11,969 nt of DNA. Origin: Chitinophagaceae bacterium (GTDB lineage: Bacteria > Bacteroidota > Bacteroidia > Chitinophagales > Chitinophagaceae). The notes beneath the pieces are model-generated. The model had not been told where the DNA came from. It was given only the letters and a program-made list of their open reading frames with translations, and searched no databases. Where the stretch lies: contig PLXD01000231.1 in assembly GCA_003151295.1 (NCBI GenBank), positions 1 through 11,969 of the forward strand, given 5' to 3'. Every line of letters begins with the position of its first letter. Within the stretch, counting starts at the first letter, position 1. This document shows, piece after piece, positions 5,481 through 9,409 of the stretch. Position numbers and translations under genes: made by a program.

Positions 5481-6350
5481 ATGTACTCCCGTTCCAGGCT
5501 GGCCCAAAAATATCTCCGTTATTACTTCACTGCTTCCAATGGCAGGGGACATGGCATTCATTCTCCTTTTGTGTATGCGTTCGTCAAAAATATATTGAAT
5601 GACAGCCGGCCATTTCCTGCTTATGCCCGTGTTGAAAAAATGCGTGCCCGGTTATTGAAGGATCGGAGGAGGTTAGAGATCGAAGATCTGGGGGCGGGAT
5701 CTGTCTTGGGTTCCGGATCGGCCTTGAGTTCTGGATCGGCACTCGGTATAAGATCTGTCCCGGGTGACGGATCGACTTTTGACAGGGCAAAATACCGCAG
5801 CGTATCCCAACTGGCCAGGTATGCGGCCAAACCCAGGAGGCTGGGGCAATTGTTGTTCCGGATCGCTCACTATTATCAGCCCCGGACGATCCTGGAGCTT
5901 GGCACTTCATTGAGGCTTTCAACTGCCTACATGGGATATGCGGCGCCAGCCGCCAGGTTATTGACGATTGAAGGCGCTCCTGCCATCGCAAGGGAAGCAG
6001 AAAAAAACTTTCGGGAGCAAGGCCTGGAGAATATAGAGCTGGTCACCGGAAATTTCGACGAATGGTTACCCGCAGTCCTGAAGAAGATGCCCCGGGTGGA
6101 CTTGGCCTTTATAGACGGGAACCATCGCATGGAGCCGACCCTACACTATTTTAATTTGTTAATGGAGAGGGCTGCGACTCCGGCTGTGCTGATATTTGAC
6201 GATATTCACTGGAGCGGTGAAATGGAGCAGGCCTGGGAAACGATCAAACAGGATCCCCGGGTGATGCTGACGGTCGATCTGTTTTTTATTGGGTTGGTGT
6301 TTTTGCGGAATGAGTATAAGGTCAAGCAGGATTTTGTCATCCGGTATTGA
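5481..6350 (+). CDS. class I SAM-dependent methyltransferase (O-methyltransferase-like) with a hexapeptide-repeat insert
   Basis: The 289-residue protein has a Rossmann-type SAM-binding core. Motif I is ILELGTSLRLST (137-148), the acidic strand-2 end is LTIEGAP (161-167), VDLAFIDGNH is at 206-215 and LIFDDIHWSGEM at 237-248. The order and wording fit the catechol/caffeoyl-CoA-type O-methyltransferase fold; the substrate is unknown. The N-terminus (1-70) is helical and basic, with GHGIHSPFVYAFV at 23-35. Residues 71-100 are five imperfect six-residue repeats, which I believe are absent from relatives where GAGS leads soon into the R-x-V/I-S segment. Motif I reads GTSLR where relatives, as I recall, have GTSLG. 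An ATG at 5430 would overlap folA by 19 bases and precede the promoter box, so 5481 is preferred. Identity as a methyltransferase is secure; its target is not. Confidence 0.88.
   Translation: MYSRSRLAQKYLRYYFTASNGRGHGIHSPFVYAFVKNILNDSRPFPAYARVEKMRARLLKDRRRLEIEDLGAGSVLGSGSALSSGSALGIRSVPGDGSTFDRAKYRSVSQLARYAAKPRRLGQLLFRIAHYYQPRTILELGTSLRLSTAYMGYAAPAARLLTIEGAPAIAREAEKNFREQGLENIELVTGNFDEWLPAVLKKMPRVDLAFIDGNHRMEPTLHYFNLLMERAATPAVLIFDDIHWSGEMEQAWETIKQDPRVMLTVDLFFIGLVFLRNEYKVKQDFVIRY
5691..5780 (+). repeat. five 18-bp in-frame tandem repeats inside the methyltransferase gene
   Basis: Units start at 5691, 5709, 5727, 5745 and 5763, each 18 bases. All have a GATC at the same place (GGATC in four, AGATC in one). 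They encode GAGSVL, GSGSAL, SSGSAL, GIRSVP and GDGSTF (residues 71-100), that is, x-x-G-S-x-x hexapeptides. The first unit coincides with the GAGS motif that belongs to the protein family. Confidence 0.85.
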
Positions 6351-6385
6351 GTAGGCACCCATTTTCAATATTTAAATCAATTCAT

Positions 6386-7183
6386 ATGAGAACGAAGATC
6401 CAAAATTTGCCAGTTCTGCTCATTCTTTGCCTATTGGGACTGGTAACCCGGGCCCAGGACTACGGCCAGTATGCAAAAAAAGAATTTGTCCGGGACGGGA
6501 ATACATTATTATACCGGGTGTTGTACCCCCTGGACTATGATTCCCATAAAAAATATCCTCTCCTGGTATTCCTGCATGGGTCGGGAGAGAGAGGGAATGA
6601 TAATGAGGCTCAGTTGGTGCATGGCGGAAGCTTGTTCCTGCAGGACAGCCTTCGTAAGAATTATCCTGCCATCATTATTTTCCCTCAATGCCCTAAGGAT
6701 AGCAGCTGGGCCTATATGGAACATCATTATGATTCGGTAGCGAAGAAGATGTCGTTCGGATTTCCCTTTCAGCCCGAGCCCACTATTCCAGCCAAACTGG
6801 TAAAGGAGTTGATGGATAGCCTGGTACATGCTAAAGGGGTAGATAAGAAGCGGATCTATATCGGAGGCCTGTCGATGGGCGGATTTGGCACCTATAATAT
6901 GCTGGCGCGTTACCCCCGGTATTTTGCCGCCGCCATTCCCATTTGCGGGGGTGGAGACACGTTGATGGCTAAACGATTCTACCGGATCCCGGGGATCTGG
7001 ATATTCCATGGGGACCAGGACCCTGCCGTCAATGTGGAATATTCCCGTGCCTATTTTCGTGCTTTGCAGCGACTACATGCCCATGTAAAATATACCGAAT
7101 ACCCCGGGGTGGGGCATAATAGCTGGGACAATGCCTTTGCTGAAAAAGATCTTTTGCATTGGTTATTCTCCAATGAGAAATAA
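6386..7183 (+). CDS. secreted alpha/beta hydrolase (esterase / PHB depolymerase-like, prolyl oligopeptidase superfamily)
   Basis: The 265-residue protein has a signal peptide (charged RTK, hydrophobic 8-20, cleavage likely after TRA at 23) and so is exported. The fold signatures are in order. FLHGSGERGNDNE (62-74) holds the oxyanion HG, and GGLSMGGFGTYNML (160-173) holds the nucleophile Ser163 in G-x-S-x-G. IFHGDQDPAV (206-215) carries the likely catalytic Asp212, and GVGHNSW (241-247) carries His244. These match small secreted esterases of the LpqC / PHB depolymerase type common in Bacteroidota. The substrate, perhaps an acylated polysaccharide or a polyester, cannot be told. An in-frame TTG at 6347 overlaps the preceding stop and would put 13 residues before the signal peptide, so the ATG at 6386 is used. 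The 35-base gap to the methyltransferase gene suggests co-transcription. Confidence 0.87.
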   Translation: MRTKIQNLPVLLILCLLGLVTRAQDYGQYAKKEFVRDGNTLLYRVLYPLDYDSHKKYPLLVFLHGSGERGNDNEAQLVHGGSLFLQDSLRKNYPAIIIFPQCPKDSSWAYMEHHYDSVAKKMSFGFPFQPEPTIPAKLVKELMDSLVHAKGVDKKRIYIGGLSMGGFGTYNMLARYPRYFAAAIPICGGGDTLMAKRFYRIPGIWIFHGDQDPAVNVEYSRAYFRALQRLHAHVKYTEYPGVGHNSWDNAFAEKDLLHWLFSNEK

Positions 7184-7211
7184 CAGACATGCCGGGGAAA
7201 CCGATAGGGTG

Positions 7212-7296
7212 GGTAAGACAGGACAGGACAGGGTAAGAGAGGACAAGAGAGGACAGGACAGGTCAAGGCAGGACAGTACAGGATAGGGAAGGATAG
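7212..7296. repeat. degenerate pentanucleotide tandem repeat (GACAG-type), about 17 units
   Basis: From 7212 the + strand can be read as consecutive 5-base units, most being GACAG or one or two changes from it: GGTAA, GACAG three times, GGTAA, GAGAG, GACAA, GAGAG, GACAG twice, GTCAA, GGCAG, GACAG, TACAG, GATAG, GGAAG, GATAG. The strand is almost pure purine plus C/T at fixed positions. The repeat lies in the 215-base gap between the hydrolase and sigma factor genes and ends about 100 bases before the sigma factor start. The rest of that gap (7184-7211 and 7297-7398) shows no gene and no clear TAnnTTTG box. Confidence 0.8.
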
Positions 7297-7398
7297 TGGT
7301 AAAGACTTAGATGGGCTGAATAATTTTCCGCCTGACTTTTCTTCGATGTTGGGTGAGTGGGAGATTTTCTATAACTTGCTATCAGTTGAGGCCAAAAG

Positions 7399-7959
7399 AT
7401 GTATCACCAAAACTACTCTGCATATAATGATGAAGGGCTCCTGAACCTTATGAGACAAGGGGATGTAGCTGCATTTACCGAGCTTTACAACCGGCATTTC
7501 AAATCGTTATATGTAGTCGCAGAGAATATCCTCCGTTCCCCGGATATTTCAAAAGACATTGTCCAGGAAGTATTTACGGCTGTCTGGCAGAACCGGGAAC
7601 GCCTTCATATACTTTATCCCAAGGCTTATTTGCAACAGGCGGTTCGTTTCCAGGTATTGAAGGCTATCCGTTCGGATAGGACGGATTCCGAATTTTACAA
7701 GCGCCTTGCGCAAGTCTCCCAGGACATGGTCGTAGAAAATACTTATTCTTATAAAGAATTACAACGCACGGTCGAAGAGCTCGTTCAATCCCTTCCGGAT
7801 GACTGCCGGCAGGCTTTCCGGTTAAGCAGGGAGCAAAATCTGACCTACAACCAAATAGCCGAGAGGCTAAATATATCCGTAAAAACCGTTGAAAAAAAGA
7901 TGTCGCAGTCCCTTCGGTTCCTCCGCCTCGCCTTGCATAACTCAGAGATTTCCCATTGA
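7399..7959 (+). CDS. ECF sigma-70 factor, FecI-like (Bacteroidota SusC-associated type)
   Basis: The 186-residue protein is an extracytoplasmic-function sigma factor that directs RNA polymerase to target promoters, expected here to be those of the adjacent uptake genes. Region 2 spans about 23-92: FTELYNRHFKSLYVVAENIL, then DIVQEVFTAVWQNR at 53-66, the conserved core-binding and -10 recognition helices. Region 4 spans about 120-180, where SLPDDCRQAFRLSREQNLTYNQIAERLNISVKTVEKKMSQSLRFLR (131-176) contains the helix-turn-helix that reads the -35 element. Region 3 is absent, as in all ECF factors. The ATG start gives normal length. It is followed after 106 bases by a FecR gene and then a SusC gene, the standard order for sigma/anti-sigma regulated TonB systems in this phylum. 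Its ligand is unknown. Confidence 0.95.
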   Translation: MYHQNYSAYNDEGLLNLMRQGDVAAFTELYNRHFKSLYVVAENILRSPDISKDIVQEVFTAVWQNRERLHILYPKAYLQQAVRFQVLKAIRSDRTDSEFYKRLAQVSQDMVVENTYSYKELQRTVEELVQSLPDDCRQAFRLSREQNLTYNQIAERLNISVKTVEKKMSQSLRFLRLALHNSEISH

Positions 7960-8003
7960 AGAAGAACTTTCCCGTTGAAAATAGGAGTGATTTGCATTTT
8001 TTT

Positions 8004-8021
8004 AAAAAAGGTTCCTTTTTT
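8004..8021. repeat. A/T-rich perfect inverted repeat between the sigma factor and fecR genes
   Basis: AAAAAAGG (8004-8011) and CCTTTTTT (8014-8021) are complementary arms with TT between them, preceded by seven Ts (7997-8003). They are followed by TCGTAGGGTATCCC, itself a short palindrome (AGGG-TAT-CCCT). The whole lies in the 106-base sigma-fecR spacer, 45-70 bases before the fecR ATG. It may be a promoter region, a weak attenuator or a protein-binding site. Confidence 0.5.
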
Positions 8022-8065
8022 CGTAGGGTATCCCTTTGTTTTTGGTACTATACAACTATAACTGC

Positions 8066-9223
8066 ATGAGAAAGGAAGATTTTACACAACTCATCGATAA
8101 ATACTTAAACGGAACGGCTACACCAAACGAACGGTTGCTCGTGGAAGATTATTATACCCGGCTGGCTGCATTGGAACCTGTTTCCCGTGACCGGGAGGAG
8201 TATGAAAGAGGTGTAAAGGACGAGGTATTGGAAAAAATATTGGAGTCAAGCCTGATTGTGGAAATGAGGCAAAGACGGATGCGCACCAGGCAATTGCTTT
8301 GGGTAGCGGCATCGCTATTGCTGTTTATAGCCGGAGCAGGCCTTTATTTCCGGATCCATGGACTGGGGCAGAAAGAATTGGTAAAAGTAAAAACGACCCC
8401 CTCTCTTCAAAACGATATTGCCCCGGGCGGTAATAAGGCAGTGTTGACACTCGCCAACGGGACGAAAATAGTCCTGGATACTACTCAAAACGGAGCTATT
8501 ACGGAACAAGGCAACATTCGCGTATCAAAATTGGCGGATGGGCAGTTGGCTTATAATAAGGATGATACCGCTTCTGCCGATACAGAGATCACTTATAATA
8601 CCCTTACCACTCCCCGGGGCGGCCAATATACGATAGCGCTGCCCGATGGGACAAAAGTCTGGCTCAATGCTTCATCCAGCCTGACGTATCCCACCAATTT
8701 CACCCATAAAGAAAGAAGAGTCCAAATCACCGGCGAGGCTTACTTCGAAGTAGTAAAGGATCCTGCAAGCCCTTTTGTTGTAAAAGTAAAGGACGCAGAA
8801 GTGCAGGTGTTAGGTACAAGCTTTAATATCATGTCTTACAGCGATGAGTCTGTTGTAAAGACTACGCTGGTGGAAGGATCTGTAAAGATGAGGCAGGGGA
8901 ATGGCTCTTTATTGCTTAAACCGGGCCAGGGAGCTCAGTTCAGCCCGGATGGGGAAATGAGACTGGTGAAGGATGTCGATACAGAAGAAGCGCTGGCCTG
9001 GAAAAACAACCTGTTCTCTTTCAATGATGATGATATCCATACGGTCATGCGGCAGATAGCCCGTTGGTACGATGTCGATATCATTTATGAAGGGAAGGTG
9101 CCGAATCATTTTAACGGGAATATATCGAGGGCGGTGAATGTGTCGGCAGTGTTTAAAATGCTGCAGCTTACCGGGAGTGTGCATTTCAGCATCGTGGGGA
9201 AACAAATAGTGGTAAAGCCCTAA
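8066..9223 (+). CDS. FecR-family anti-sigma factor (inner membrane)
   Basis: The 385-residue protein is expected to hold the neighbouring sigma factor inactive until the cognate receptor signals. A cytoplasmic N-terminal part (1-75, with DFTQLIDKYLNGTATPNE as the sigma-binding helix) is followed by one membrane span (about 76-96) after a cluster of arginines. Next comes the periplasmic FecR domain (about 180-275, opening TTPRGGQYTIALPDGTKVWLNASSSLTYP). The C-terminal DUF4974-type domain (about 316-385, FSFNDDDIHTVMRQIARWYDVDIIYEG) resembles an STN fold. The ATG at 8066 is preferred to a TTG at 8036, which would add ten hydrophobic residues in front of the conserved start MRKEDF. Position between the ECF sigma and SusC genes supports the role. 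No frameshift or missing part was seen. Confidence 0.96.
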   Translation: MRKEDFTQLIDKYLNGTATPNERLLVEDYYTRLAALEPVSRDREEYERGVKDEVLEKILESSLIVEMRQRRMRTRQLLWVAASLLLFIAGAGLYFRIHGLGQKELVKVKTTPSLQNDIAPGGNKAVLTLANGTKIVLDTTQNGAITEQGNIRVSKLADGQLAYNKDDTASADTEITYNTLTTPRGGQYTIALPDGTKVWLNASSSLTYPTNFTHKERRVQITGEAYFEVVKDPASPFVVKVKDAEVQVLGTSFNIMSYSDESVVKTTLVEGSVKMRQGNGSLLLKPGQGAQFSPDGEMRLVKDVDTEEALAWKNNLFSFNDDDIHTVMRQIARWYDVDIIYEGKVPNHFNGNISRAVNVSAVFKMLQLTGSVHFSIVGKQIVVKP

Positions 9224-9235
9224 AAATTAAATACC

Positions 9236-9258
9236 CTCACCATGGGGAGTATGGTGGG
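9236..9258 (+). other. hairpin just after the fecR stop codon
   Basis: CTCACCAT (9236-9243) pairs with ATGGTGGG (9251-9258) over eight positions (seven Watson-Crick, one G-T) around a 7-base loop. It lies 12 bases after the fecR stop. The downstream flank is A-rich (AATAAATAAAAT), so on the + strand it is not a classical terminator. It may stabilise the 3' end of the sigma-fecR transcript. Confidence 0.45.
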
Positions 9259-9283
9259 AATAAATAAAATAGTGGTTGATTTT

Positions 9284-9316
9284 AAAAAAAACCGTCCCGA
9301 ATACCAATCGGAACGG
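9284..9316 (-). terminator. intrinsic terminator-like structure on the minus strand, between fecR and susC
   Basis: CCGTCCCGA (9292-9300) and TCGGAACGG (9308-9316) form a nine-position stem with one C-A mismatch (on the + strand) and a 7-base loop. Read on the minus strand, the stem is followed at once by eight Ts (complement of 9284-9291), the textbook layout of a Rho-independent terminator. On the + strand the 3' flank is CTGACAG, so it should not terminate fecR transcripts. No minus-strand gene ends here. Confidence 0.5.
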
Positions 9317-9356
9317 CTGACAGCCGCGGTCGATGACCGTGACCCGTTTTAGGTCA
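9292..9356 (+). promoter_or_regulatory. tightly packed multi-hairpin segment upstream of susC
   Basis: Four stems follow each other without spacers. Stem 1 is 9292-9300 with 9308-9316. Stem 2 is CGGCT/AGCCG (9314-9318 with 9322-9326, 3-base loop). Stem 3 is CGGTC/GACCG (9327-9331 with 9335-9339, 3-base loop). Stem 4 is TGACC/GGTCA (9340-9344 with 9352-9356, 7-base loop). Stems 1 and 2 share bases 9314-9316, so they cannot form together. GACC of stem 3 could also pair with GGTC of stem 4. This lies 54-118 bases before the susC ATG and could be a structured mRNA leader; no known riboswitch class was recognised. Confidence 0.45.
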
Positions 9357-9409
9357 ACCCATAATGCGATCTGTAACTGCTTATTGTTTAACCCAAACTT
9401 TACAAAAGT

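Noticed and set aside
5691..5780. The regularly spaced GATC units as a CRISPR-like or methylation-site array
   Set aside because: The units are contiguous without unique spacers and keep the reading frame, so they are a coding tandem repeat.
7051..7266. Minus-strand frame rich in CPVLSCPLLPCPVLSYP
   Set aside because: Its repetitive protein is only the reverse reading of the pentanucleotide repeat joined to the antisense of the hydrolase gene.
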